In this document: positions 1-5,700 of the stretch, in pieces | Layout: every line of letters starts with the position of its first letter | Position numbering within the stretch: the stretch's first letter is position 1 | Assembly (NCBI GenBank): GCA_018715285.1 | Contig: DVLW01000008.1 | Coordinates: forward strand, 1-7,179 | DNA from: Candidatus Faecivivens stercoripullorum | Lineage (GTDB): Bacteria > Bacillota > Clostridia > Oscillospirales > Ruminococcaceae | Direction of reading: 5' to 3' | Length of the DNA: 7,179 nt | Program-made: the position numbers and the translations under genes | The notes under the pieces: model-generated | What the model was told of the DNA's origin: nothing | Databases searched by the model: none | The model's input: the letters and a program-made list of their open reading frames with translations, nothing else

Positions 1-287
1 AATGTAAGCTGAAGGAGGGTATATCGTAGCCGCATGTCAAGGATAGCCAAATCTTTTAACATTGCAAAATCTAAATTGATATATTTTCCATCGTGAATTC
101 CACCAACATATTTATCATAATTTTTTCGATAGGCACGTAACTTAAAATAATTATTATTTTTGATTAAATAATGTTCGGCGTCTTGTTGTGAAATTAGATC
201 GAATTTTACACCTTTAGAGAGTAAATGTTGAATTTGTTCATGAGGCGACAAACATGGAATAAATGGATCTTGCTGACTATCATACAT
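1..287 (-). CDS. Abi_2 (AbiD/AbiF-type) abortive-infection protein, N-terminal part
   Basis: This reading frame is open from the ATG at 287 to the window edge, so only the first 95 residues are visible. They match the start of Abi_2 proteins: a DPFIPCLSPHEQIQHLLSKG segment (residues 7-26), then NNNYFKLRAYRKNY, and finally GKYINLDFA with LKDLAILDMRLRY. In this family these lead into a helical HEPN-like fold. Members such as lactococcal AbiD/AbiF abort phage infection, and HEPN members are thought to cut RNA. The C-terminal half, where the R-x4-6-H catalytic motif would lie, is outside the window. The first ATG was chosen because GGAGGA sits 8 bases upstream and it gives the family alignment; an overlapping ATG at 283 opens another frame. 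GC is about 30%, far below the neighbours, which suggests horizontal acquisition. The family call is firm; activity and completeness cannot be judged. Confidence 0.88.
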   Translation of the reverse strand, partial: MYDSQQDPFIPCLSPHEQIQHLLSKGVKFDLISQQDAEHYLIKNNNYFKLRAYRKNYDKYVGGIHDGKYINLDFAMLKDLAILDMRLRYTLLQLT

Positions 288-325
288 ATGTATGTCCTCC
301 TATATTGATAATTGATTATGTATTT

Positions 326-354
326 ATTGTAATTGAATACATCAGATTTGTCAA
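326..354 (-). promoter_or_regulatory. Promoter of the Abi_2 gene
   Basis: On the minus strand a perfect -35 TTGACA (349-354) is followed by a 17-base spacer and a -10 TACAAT (326-331, five of six consensus bases). The start codon at 287 lies about 40 bases downstream, after a GGAGGA ribosome binding site (295-300). This is one of the strongest promoters in the window, so the gene is probably expressed on its own rather than from the esterase upstream. Confidence 0.8.
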
Positions 355-404
355 TATAGAAAGCTCCCCACAGTCTTCTCAACTTCAAAGGCTGTGGGAA
401 GCTT
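355..404 (-). terminator. Rho-independent terminator of the esterase gene
   Basis: Read on the minus strand just after the esterase stop codon, arms at 392-404 and 361-373 pair over 13 bp (one G-U pair), with a closing pair beyond a mismatch and a loop of about 14-16 bases. A short U-rich tract (CTTTCTATATT) follows. The tract is not a perfect U-run, so termination may be partial. The hairpin lies directly upstream of the Abi promoter and exactly at the change from about 50% GC to AT-rich DNA. Confidence 0.65.
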
Positions 405-418
405 GGCTTTTGTCAGGA

Positions 419-1645
419 TTATTTATGCTGAGCGGCGAGCCATTCAAAAATCGTGGTCGGCTGACCGTTCAAAAGAACCGGCGAACCGTCAAAGTCCAGC
501 TTGCAGTCATTGTTCAGGGTGTAAATCCAGCTGCCGTGACCAAAGTATTCAAACGGTGTGCCGTCTTCCTTCTTAAACCGTCCGGTCTGGTCGAGAACCC
601 GTTCGTAATAGGAAAAATGCACGTTTTCGGCACCTGCTGCAATCAGCCGTTTATAGGTTGGGACAGCGGTTTCTTCCGGCGGTACAATGGTGTCGACCTT
701 TGCATGGGTGAACCAGATCGGGAGATGCTTGATATTCTCGATATCCCGGTCGGAAATCGTCTCATCATACAGCGCCTCACAAACAGGATATGCACCTGCA
801 AAGTACTCGGGATAATCAACAATCATCCGCATGGTCATGAATCCGCCGTTCGAGCAGCCGCCAATATAAATCCGGCTGCGGTCAATCTCCGGGTGCGCTG
901 CGACAAATTCCTCGATGGTGTCCATCAGTGCGGTGGTATACTTCGATTTGCCGGTACGGGTGTACTTGCCGGAACCGTTGTCCATCCACATGGTCTGGCA
1001 CTGCGGCGCAAGCAGCCATGCACCGCCAAAATACGACTGGATTTCCTTTGAAGCCAGGTTGATGACCTTGTTGCCCAGAATCGCGACGTAAGGGTCCCAG
1101 CCGCCTTCACCGGCTCCGTGCAGCCAGATAATCAGCGGAGGATGGGCATTTTCCATCTGCGGTTTGACCCATGCCATATTCAGTCCGGATGCGGATACGC
1201 CGGTTTCGACCAGTTCTTTACCTTCCAAAATCAGTTCGCCGCGGTTGGCGATTACTTTACCTTCATACTCGATGGTGCAGCGCCAGTCGGAAAGGGTCGT
1301 AAAGCCGTTTTTCTGGTAGGCGAGTGCGGAATAGGGCTTTGTCGGGCCGTAATCGGTTTCCAGCAGAACATATTTGCTCTCATCAGCCGGGTTGCCGTCT
1401 GCGTCACAGGGATATGCACTGAGTACGTCTACCGAGCCGACTGCCGGTACAACCGCTTTGGAAAAGAAAGATTTCGGAGTCATCGCAACCAGCCCGGTCT
1501 GCTGGTCAATCTTATAAACATGAACACGGAATTTCTCCGCAAGTTCCTTTTCCGGAATGGCCGAAACGGGTTGCCCCATTTCGACGATGATTTTTGTGAC
1601 GTGTCCGCCCCAGTCCAGTACGGGCGCAAATGCCTGATAACTCAT
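419..1645 (-). CDS. Alpha/beta-hydrolase esterase or peptidase of the prolyl-oligopeptidase-like class
   Basis: The protein has 408 residues and no signal peptide or membrane segment, so it is probably cytoplasmic. Residues 1 to about 150 form a beta-rich accessory region, and the catalytic alpha/beta-hydrolase domain follows. The oxyanion strand reads IIWLHGAGEGG (172-182). The nucleophile elbow is GGCSNGG with Ser265, the acid is probably Asp318 in HAKVDTIVPP, and the base His370 in GHGSW, giving a complete triad in the usual order. This resembles the predicted peptidase/PHB-depolymerase-like esterases (COG4099 type), which hydrolyse esters or peptides; the substrate cannot be read from sequence. 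The start at 1645 follows AGGAGG with 8 bases spacing, and an extended -10 promoter lies just upstream. It appears monocistronic, divergent from the DUF1540 gene. The class is confident, the substrate unknown. Confidence 0.88.
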   Translation of the reverse strand: MSYQAFAPVLDWGGHVTKIIVEMGQPVSAIPEKELAEKFRVHVYKIDQQTGLVAMTPKSFFSKAVVPAVGSVDVLSAYPCDADGNPADESKYVLLETDYGPTKPYSALAYQKNGFTTLSDWRCTIEYEGKVIANRGELILEGKELVETGVSASGLNMAWVKPQMENAHPPLIIWLHGAGEGGWDPYVAILGNKVINLASKEIQSYFGGAWLLAPQCQTMWMDNGSGKYTRTGKSKYTTALMDTIEEFVAAHPEIDRSRIYIGGCSNGGFMTMRMIVDYPEYFAGAYPVCEALYDETISDRDIENIKHLPIWFTHAKVDTIVPPEETAVPTYKRLIAAGAENVHFSYYERVLDQTGRFKKEDGTPFEYFGHGSWIYTLNNDCKLDFDGSPVLLNGQPTTIFEWLAAQHK

Positions 1646-1682
1646 CTGTTATTCCTCCTAATAGTATTTGTTTATTTTCTTC

Positions 1683-1711
1683 AGTATAGCATATCCATGT
1701 TTACCCGGCAA
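1683..1711 (-). promoter_or_regulatory. Promoter of the esterase gene
   Basis: On the minus strand TTGCCG (1706-1711, four of six consensus bases) is separated by 17 bases from TATACT (1683-1688, five of six). A TG one base before the -10 makes it an extended -10 promoter. The leader to the start codon at 1645 is about 30 bases and contains AGGAGG. Confidence 0.65.
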
Positions 1712-1727
1712 TCGTACTGCCAAAACA

Positions 1728-1743
1728 GCGCATAATATTGAAA
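1728..1743. repeat. 16-base match to the 3' tandem repeat
   Basis: GCGCATAATATTGAAA here is identical to 7065-7080, the junction of two tandem-repeat copies at the far end of the window. A weaker echo (aactgaaaaatt) follows within 25 bases. A 16-base identity is unlikely by chance in a window this size, so this may be a remnant of a dispersed intergenic repeat lying between the divergent esterase and DUF1540 genes. Apart from the esterase promoter and this match, the 216-base gap 1646-1861 shows only a small CCGCG/CGCGG hairpin (1822-1836) in the DUF1540 leader and no convincing plus-strand promoter. Confidence 0.45.
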
Positions 1744-1861
1744 AAAATTCTCATAAAACTGAAAAATTCCGGTTTCGCTGTCCACTGCATATTTTGCGTC
1801 AATCGGGTCATACTGTATCTGCCGCGGTTTTCGCGGTAAATACCAGAAAGGATGATTGATT

Positions 1862-2023
1862 ATGGATACTCCGAACCGTTCAATCAAATGTAATGTTTCT
1901 AACTGCCGCAACCATTGCTGCAACGAAGACTACTGCAGCCTCTCCTGCATTACTGTCGGCACCCATGAAATGAATCCTACCCAGGATGCCTGCACCGACT
2001 GCATGTCCTTCGTCAAGAAATAA
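1862..2023 (+). CDS. DUF1540 domain protein (small cysteine-rich)
   Basis: This 53-residue protein matches the DUF1540 family, small proteins common in Clostridia and Bacilli with no established function. After NRSIKC the cysteines are C10, C15, C19, C20, C25, C29, C44 and C47, and the pattern closes with C-x2-C-x2-F near the C-terminus (CTDCMSF). Eight cysteines in so short a protein suggest metal binding or disulfide bonds. There is no signal peptide or membrane segment. The ATG at 1862 is preceded by AGGA about 9 bases upstream. The gene stands alone, divergent from the esterase and convergent with the dehydratase, and ends in a strong hairpin terminator. The family call is confident from the Cys spacing and the IKC-V-x2-C start; the role is unknown. 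Confidence 0.85.
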   Translation: MDTPNRSIKCNVSNCRNHCCNEDYCSLSCITVGTHEMNPTQDACTDCMSFVKK

Positions 2024-2059
2024 GGACGCATAAAAAATCTCAGATACCCACCTGAATAG

Positions 2060-2102
2060 AAACTGCCGGGACACGCTGTAAAAGGTTCCCGGCAGTTTTT
2101 AT
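2060..2102 (+). terminator. Terminator of the DUF1540 gene, also usable by the convergent dehydratase gene
   Basis: A perfect 11-bp stem pairs AACTGCCGGGA (2061-2071) with TCCCGGCAGTT (2087-2097) around a 15-base loop, and TTTTT follows on the plus strand. On the minus strand the same stem is followed by TTTCTATTC, a weaker U-tract, 20 bases after the dehydratase stop codon at 2117. It therefore probably ends transcription from both sides. Confidence 0.85.
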
Positions 2103-2116
2103 CTTGTTTCAGGGTG

Positions 2117-3874
2117 TTATGGGAGCTGATCGACGTCGAGATATGCACCTTTCATCGGCGATACCGCAAGCTGTGCGAATAACCGCAGCGTTCCTTTCGG
2201 GTATTTGGCAGGCTTGGGTTTCCAGACAGCTTTTCTTTCCGCCAAAACCCGCGCCACCTCATCTTCCGAACAGCGGACGCCATTGATTCCCACAATCCGC
2301 AGTATTCTCCGCTCGACGTCCAGTTCAATCAGGTCGCCTTCCTCAACCAGTGCAATCGGTCCGCCTGCCTGTGCTTCAGGGCTGACGTGCCCAATGACCG
2401 GACCTGTCGATGCTCCGGAAAACCGTCCATCGGTAATCAGTGCAATCGAACGCCCGAGTTCCGGGTCAGAACTGATTGCTTCCGAGGTGTAGAACATCTC
2501 CGGCATTCCCGAACCTTTCGGGCCTTCATACCGAATCAGTACCGCGTCACCAGGGGATACACGATGATGCAAAACCGCGTCAATGCATTCTTCTTCGCTG
2601 TCAAACGGACGGGCACGCAGTACCGCAGAAAACATCTCCTTCGGACATGCTGTATGCTTGATGACGGCACCTTCCGGCGCGAGGTTGCCGGTCAGTACCG
2701 CAATGCTTCCGCCGGTTCCGAGCGGTGAAGATGCAGGCCGGATGATGTCCTCAGCCGTCAGGTGCAGCCCGTAGCGGCTGTTTGCGTCTTCCAGAAGGGA
2801 ATTACAGTGGTCATAAAATCCGTTCGCTTTCAGTTCGTCCAGATTCTCTCCGACCGTCTTTCCGGTGACGGTCATCGCATCCAGATGCAGCAGATCCCGC
2901 AGCTGTTCCATAACCGCCGGTACGCCGCCTGCATAATAGAAAAACTCAGCAGGCCATTTTCCGGCCGGACGCAGGTTGACCAGATAGGGGACATTGCGGT
3001 GCAGACGGTCAAAGTCGTAGCCGTCCAGTTCGATTCCCAGCTCATGGGCAATCGCGGGGAGATGCAGCAGACAGTTGGTACTGCCCGAAATCGCTGCATG
3101 GACAAGGATTGCGTTTTCAAAGCTGTCGATGGTCAGCAGTTCACTCGGACGCATTCCCGGCGTCTGGGACAGTCTGACAGCCAGCTGTCCGGCACGGTAG
3201 GCAAAGTTCTCAAGGTCTTCGCTCATCGCAGGAAGCAGTGCACTTCCCGGCAGTGTCAGACCGAGCGCTTCCGCCATAATTTGCATCGTCGATGCTGTCC
3301 CGATAAAGCTGCACGCACCGCAGGACGGACAGGCGTTTTGTTTAGCCCACTCGAGTTTCTCGGCGGTAATTTCTCCACGCTCATATCTCGCACTGTAGGC
3401 ACCCAGTTGTTCCAGTGTCAGCAGTTCCGGTCCGGCGTTCATTGTTCCGCCCGGTACCACCACCGACGGCATATCTGCACGGCATAGCCCCATCAGGTTT
3501 GCCGGCATTCCCTTGTCACAGCTGGCAATGAATACGCCGCCGTCAAATGGCGTCGCGCCTGCATGAATCTCAATCATATTCGCAATCATCTCACGGCTGG
3601 CAAGACTGAAATTGATACCGTCAGTGCCCTGGCTTTCGCCGTCGCAGATGTCGGTGCAGAAGTACCGCGCTCCAAATCCGCCTGCGTCCAGAATGCCCTG
3701 ACGTGCTTTTTCGACCAGCCGGTCAAGGTGTCCGGAACCCGGATGGCTGTCTCCAAAGGTGCTTTCGATCAGAATCTGGGGTTTGCTGAGGTCTTCCGGT
3801 TTCCAGCCTGTCCCGAGTCGGAGCGGGTCCATCTCAGGGGATAAACTGCGCATTTTCTGACTGATGAGTTCCAT
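2117..3874 (-). CDS. IlvD/Edd-family dehydratase (dihydroxy-acid dehydratase-like)
   Basis: The protein has 585 residues, close to the family norm of 550-620. IlvD/Edd enzymes use an Fe-S cluster to dehydrate dihydroxy acids (valine/isoleucine synthesis) or sugar acids. Landmarks in order: SASCDKGMP-like block with C119, D120 and K121; SVVVPGGTMNAGP (137-149); ACPSCGACSFIGTASTM (181-197, C188 aligning with a cluster cysteine); SGSTNCLLHLPAIA (263-276); TDGRFSGAS (481-489), whose Ser486 matches the catalytic serine. By eye the first cluster cysteine of classical IlvD (TPC-x2-HL) is absent; the segment reads GDSHPGSGHL. Nearby C73/C77 or C182/C185 might compensate. No other ilv gene is present, so a sugar-acid substrate is as likely as branched-chain synthesis. 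The ATG at 3874 follows AGGAGG with 9 bases spacing; the frame stays open to 3982 but has no ribosome binding site there. Family sure, substrate not. Confidence 0.87.
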   Translation of the reverse strand: MELISQKMRSLSPEMDPLRLGTGWKPEDLSKPQILIESTFGDSHPGSGHLDRLVEKARQGILDAGGFGARYFCTDICDGESQGTDGINFSLASREMIANMIEIHAGATPFDGGVFIASCDKGMPANLMGLCRADMPSVVVPGGTMNAGPELLTLEQLGAYSARYERGEITAEKLEWAKQNACPSCGACSFIGTASTMQIMAEALGLTLPGSALLPAMSEDLENFAYRAGQLAVRLSQTPGMRPSELLTIDSFENAILVHAAISGSTNCLLHLPAIAHELGIELDGYDFDRLHRNVPYLVNLRPAGKWPAEFFYYAGGVPAVMEQLRDLLHLDAMTVTGKTVGENLDELKANGFYDHCNSLLEDANSRYGLHLTAEDIIRPASSPLGTGGSIAVLTGNLAPEGAVIKHTACPKEMFSAVLRARPFDSEEECIDAVLHHRVSPGDAVLIRYEGPKGSGMPEMFYTSEAISSDPELGRSIALITDGRFSGASTGPVIGHVSPEAQAGGPIALVEEGDLIELDVERRILRIVGINGVRCSEDEVARVLAERKAVWKPKPAKYPKGTLRLFAQLAVSPMKGAYLDVDQLP

Positions 3875-3941
3875 AAATCGATTCCTCCTGCATGGGAAAA
3901 AATAGCTAGTGCACAAATTTTGTCCGATTTTCTCTGAATAT

Positions 3942-3970
3942 ATGGTACCCCTCGATACACGGTCTGTCAA
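3942..3970 (-). promoter_or_regulatory. Promoter of the dehydratase gene
   Basis: On the minus strand a perfect TTGACA (3965-3970) precedes, by 17 bases, TACCAT (3942-3947, four of six consensus bases). About 65 bases of leader run to the start codon at 3874. A second AT-rich stretch (TATATT) just downstream is too far from the -35. No riboswitch or T-box is evident in the short leader. Confidence 0.55.
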
Positions 3971-3988
3971 GCATATTTTCACAGACAG

Positions 3989-4030
3989 AAAAAAAGGAAA
4001 ACATTCCCATTCAGGGCCTGTTTTCCTTTT
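3989..4030 (-). terminator. Terminator of the NERD-like gene
   Basis: On the minus strand, 18 bases past the stop codon, AAAAGGAAAACA (4019-4030) pairs with TGTTTTCCTTTT (3992-4003) over 12 bp with a 15-base loop, and the T-run continues to 3989. It insulates this gene from the dehydratase promoter. The reverse strand is also U-tailed, but no plus-strand gene runs into it. Confidence 0.85.
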
Positions 4031-4047
4031 ATCAGCTTTCTTTATAA

Positions 4048-4668
4048 TTACGCTTCGCCGCTAAGCAGCTTTGCAACTTCGTTTACGTCCACCGGACCGT
4101 CTTCCGAATACTTGGAACGGGAAAGCAGCTGTCCAAGTTCCTTGCTGCTCAGTACCGGCATTCCTTTGCCAATCGACAGGTTCGCTTTCGGGTCGCCGAA
4201 TACGACATAAAATTCAGTCTGTACCTTGCCCAGTTTGTGCTGGGTCAGCAGACGGCGAACCGCGTCGTTTGCCTTCTGCGCTTCACGGAAGGGATTGTCA
4301 AATGTGGATTTTGCAAGGGTATTGTTGGTCTTTTTGTCGGTGCGGACGGATACCCAGGTCGCGTCCTTCGCGTCGCCGTAGATGTTGTCAAACTGGCTGC
4401 AAACTTTAAAAAGAAGTACATGATTAAATGTAATCAAAATACGGTCGATCTGAACCGTTTCTTTTTTACCGGTCTGAAGGGTAACGTTGCTGAGTACCTT
4501 AAAACTGCGGATACCCGCGAATCTGTTCAGCTTGGCTGTAACCTTGTTCAGCGCAAGTTCTCCCTTTTTACGCTGCTGCGAGGTGTACAGCATTACGCCG
4601 CATACTGCCGCGGTGATGACGATGATTGCCGCGCCAATCGCAATCAACACGATTTGCCATGTTTGCAT
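4048..4668 (-). CDS. Membrane-anchored NERD-like domain protein, probably without nuclease residues
   Basis: The protein has 206 residues from the ATG at 4668. One hydrophobic helix (about 4-28) is followed by SQQRKK, so the rest should face the cytoplasm. Residues about 50-180 resemble the NERD (nuclease-related) domain: VQIDRILI (72-79), an IYGD turn (96-99), W105, NPFREAQ (125-131) and FYVVFGD (153-159). In active NERD nucleases the strand after QID carries an E-x-K pair (FVIETKN); here the equivalent reads FKVCSQFDN, so both charged residues seem lost and a binding role is more likely than cleavage. An alternative ATG at 4680 abuts the AAAGGA ribosome binding site with no spacing, so 4668, 12 bases away, is preferred, though neither spacing is ideal. 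The gene has its own promoter and terminator. The domain call rests on motif recognition and is moderately sure. Confidence 0.6.
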   Translation of the reverse strand: MQTWQIVLIAIGAAIIVITAAVCGVMLYTSQQRKKGELALNKVTAKLNRFAGIRSFKVLSNVTLQTGKKETVQIDRILITFNHVLLFKVCSQFDNIYGDAKDATWVSVRTDKKTNNTLAKSTFDNPFREAQKANDAVRRLLTQHKLGKVQTEFYVVFGDPKANLSIGKGMPVLSSKELGQLLSRSKYSEDGPVDVNEVAKLLSGEA

Positions 4669-4733
4669 GATGATGGTCATTCCTTTCTGTCCAGTCGCCC
4701 GGCCTGACCGCCGAAAGCAACATAATCAAATAG

Positions 4734-4742
4734 ATTATACCA
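4734..4742 (-). promoter_or_regulatory. Extended -10 promoter of the NERD-like gene
   Basis: On the minus strand a perfect TATAAT (4734-4739) is preceded by TGG (4740-4742), an extended -10 element. No good -35 hexamer is seen 16-18 bases upstream (a T/C-rich stretch), which is acceptable for an extended -10 promoter. The leader is about 55-60 bases. Confidence 0.6.
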
Positions 4743-4779
4743 CAACCGAATAAAAAAGGAAAGAAGCGGGCATACTGGA

Positions 4780-4833
4780 TTTGAAAATTTTTTGGGAACG
4801 GCACCGATTGCTGTCCCTTAGAAGGTTTTCAAA
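4780..4833. other. Long imperfect hairpin in the leader of the DUF378 gene
   Basis: Arms 4780-4793 and 4820-4833 pair over 14 bp (three G-U on the plus strand). After a TT bulge, 4794-4797 pairs with 4814-4817, and after a bulged A, 4799-4803 pairs with 4809-4813, leaving a five-base loop (4804-4808). That is 23 pairs in 54 bases. Neither strand has a T-run after the stem, and no gene ends here, so it is not an ordinary terminator. It lies between the divergent NERD-like and DUF378 genes, 31 bases before the DUF378 start. It could be a leader regulatory structure, a small RNA or a palindromic repeat. No clear promoter for DUF378 is visible in 4743-4864. Confidence 0.55.
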
Positions 4834-4864
4834 AATATTCTATGGAAGGAAAGGCCAGGTTTTT

Positions 4865-5065
4865 ATGAATTGGATTGATCGAATCGCGCTCATTCTGCTC
4901 ATTGTCGGAGGCCTGAACTGGGGAAGCGTCGGCTTGTTCCAGTACGATCTGGTCGGCGCACTGTTTGGCGGGATGTCGGGAATCGTTTCCCGGATTATCT
5001 TTACGCTGGTCGGTATCGCCGGTCTGTGGTGCATATCGCTGCTGTTCAGAGGAAGCGAGGACTAA
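4865..5065 (+). CDS. DUF378 small membrane protein
   Basis: This 66-residue protein matches the DUF378 family (Bacillus YuzA-like), small integral membrane proteins of unknown function. It has two hydrophobic helices, about residues 6-26 and 42-61. The family signature GGLNWGSVGLFQYDLVGALFG (15-35) is intact, followed by SGIVSRIIFTLVGIAGLW. The frame is also open upstream to a TTG at 4781, but that segment lies in the long hairpin and lacks family similarity. The ATG at 4865 gives the family's usual length and is preceded by AGG with about 6 bases spacing and by GGAAAGG further up. The gene is convergent with the FMN-binding lipoprotein and ends in its own terminator. The family call is strong; the function is unknown. 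Confidence 0.88.
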   Translation: MNWIDRIALILLIVGGLNWGSVGLFQYDLVGALFGGMSGIVSRIIFTLVGIAGLWCISLLFRGSED

Positions 5066-5073
5066 ATTTTTCG

Positions 5074-5104
5074 CACGGCGGGAGGGTTTCTCTCCCGCTG
5101 TTTT
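5074..5104 (+). terminator. Terminator of the DUF378 gene
   Basis: Nine bases after the stop codon, ACGGCGGGAG (5074-5083) pairs with CTCCCGCTGT (5091-5100) over 10 bp (one G-U) around a 7-base loop, followed by TTTTC. A short GC-rich stem with a U-tract is typical of Rho-independent termination. Confidence 0.78.
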
Positions 5105-5109
5105 CATGC

Positions 5110-5144
5110 ACAAAACAAAAGGATGGCAGAGTAAACTGCCATCC
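5110..5144 (-). terminator. Terminator of the FMN-binding lipoprotein gene
   Basis: On the minus strand, 9 bases past the stop codon, a perfect 9-bp stem GGATGGCAG/CTGCCATCC (5136-5144 with 5121-5129) closes a 6-base loop and is followed by TTTTGTTTTGT. With the DUF378 terminator 20 bases away, it separates the two convergent genes. Confidence 0.85.
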
Positions 5145-5153
5145 CTGTCAGGT

Positions 5154-5606
5154 TTATTCAAGTGTAACCGTAATCGTACCCGTTTCGCCCTTTTCCATCC
5201 GCTCTTCCAGCGCTTTAGTCAGCTGCTTGAACCGTCCGGTCGAGATGGTCGCACCTGATACCGAATCAACGGTACTGCTTTTCTGTGACTCAAGGTAGGA
5301 GTCTTCCAGCTTGGTGGAATAATCCGCCGGGTCGGTGCCGAGACCTGCTTCACGGTACTCCTGCTGGTATTCGAGGTCCTCGCTCTTTTTGGTACTGTCC
5401 TGCTCGTGCACCGCGTCAAATTCGATTTCTGTCACCTTTCCGTCGGATACCGTCAGCTGTACATAATCTTTCCAGCCGTACTGGTCATAGTCCGACGCTT
5501 CCGCACGGTAGCTGCCGTCCTGGTATCCTTCCGGACTGCATCCCGTCATCAGCAGCGCTGGAATCAGGCTGCATACCGACAGTACCGCCCATTTGAGTAC
5601 GCTCAT
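5154..5606 (-). CDS. FMN-binding lipoprotein (FMN_bind domain, Tpp15-like)
   Basis: This 150-residue protein has a hydrophobic signal peptide ending in LLMTGC, so Cys23 is the likely lipid-modified residue and the protein should be anchored outside the membrane. The rest is an FMN_bind domain: DGSYRAEASDYDQYGWKDYV (30-49), the LTVSDGKVTEIEFD strand pair (51-64), and the flavinylation motif D114-x2-SGATIS, in which Thr120 would carry FMN through a phosphoester bond. The layout resembles the Treponema Tpp15/COG4939 group. FMN-binding lipoproteins of this kind shuttle electrons outside the membrane, for example PplA in Listeria. An ApbE-like gene lies divergently 94 bases away, matching the known substrate and enzyme relation. 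Start: AAGGA lies 10 bases upstream of the ATG. No convincing promoter was found on this strand of the intergenic region. Family confident; redox partner unknown. Confidence 0.88.
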   Translation of the reverse strand: MSVLKWAVLSVCSLIPALLMTGCSPEGYQDGSYRAEASDYDQYGWKDYVQLTVSDGKVTEIEFDAVHEQDSTKKSEDLEYQQEYREAGLGTDPADYSTKLEDSYLESQKSSTVDSVSGATISTGRFKQLTKALEERMEKGETGTITVTLE

Positions 5607-5640
5607 TCAATCGCCATCCTTTCAGCTACGCCGGGAGGTC

Positions 5641-5669
5641 TTGACATATCCGACAAAATATTTTATCCT
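5641..5669 (+). promoter_or_regulatory. Candidate promoter of the apbE-like gene
   Basis: A perfect -35 TTGACA (5641-5646) is followed after 17 bases by TATCCT (5664-5669, four of six consensus bases). A better -10, TATGAT (5671-5676), lies 24 bases from the -35, which is too far. The start codon is at 5701 behind GGAGG (5691-5695). The divergent lipoprotein gene starts only 35 bases from the -35, so the two genes may share regulation. Confidence 0.45.
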
Positions 5670-5700
5670 GTATGATAGGAGAATAAATTGGAGGTTGTTT

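Noticed and set aside
263..1051. Long plus-strand open frame (262 codons) opposite the esterase and Abi genes
   Set aside because: It runs antisense across two recognised genes, spans the promoter and terminator between them, lacks a ribosome binding site and has no recognisable domain.
2762..3487. Plus-strand open frame of 241 codons opposite the dehydratase gene
   Set aside because: It is the antisense shadow of a strongly conserved IlvD/Edd coding sequence.
3875..3982. Upstream extension of the dehydratase by 36 codons
   Set aside because: It would translate through the promoter and the AGGAGG site; homology begins after the ATG at 3874.
3989..4030. Plus-strand terminator reading of the NERD-like gene terminator
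   Set aside because: The hairpin is U-tailed on this strand too, but no plus-strand gene lies upstream for it to end.
5593..5700. Upstream extension of the apbE-like gene by 36 codons
   Set aside because: It overlaps the start of the divergent lipoprotein gene and the promoter, and places extra residues before the membrane anchor; GGAGG supports 5701.
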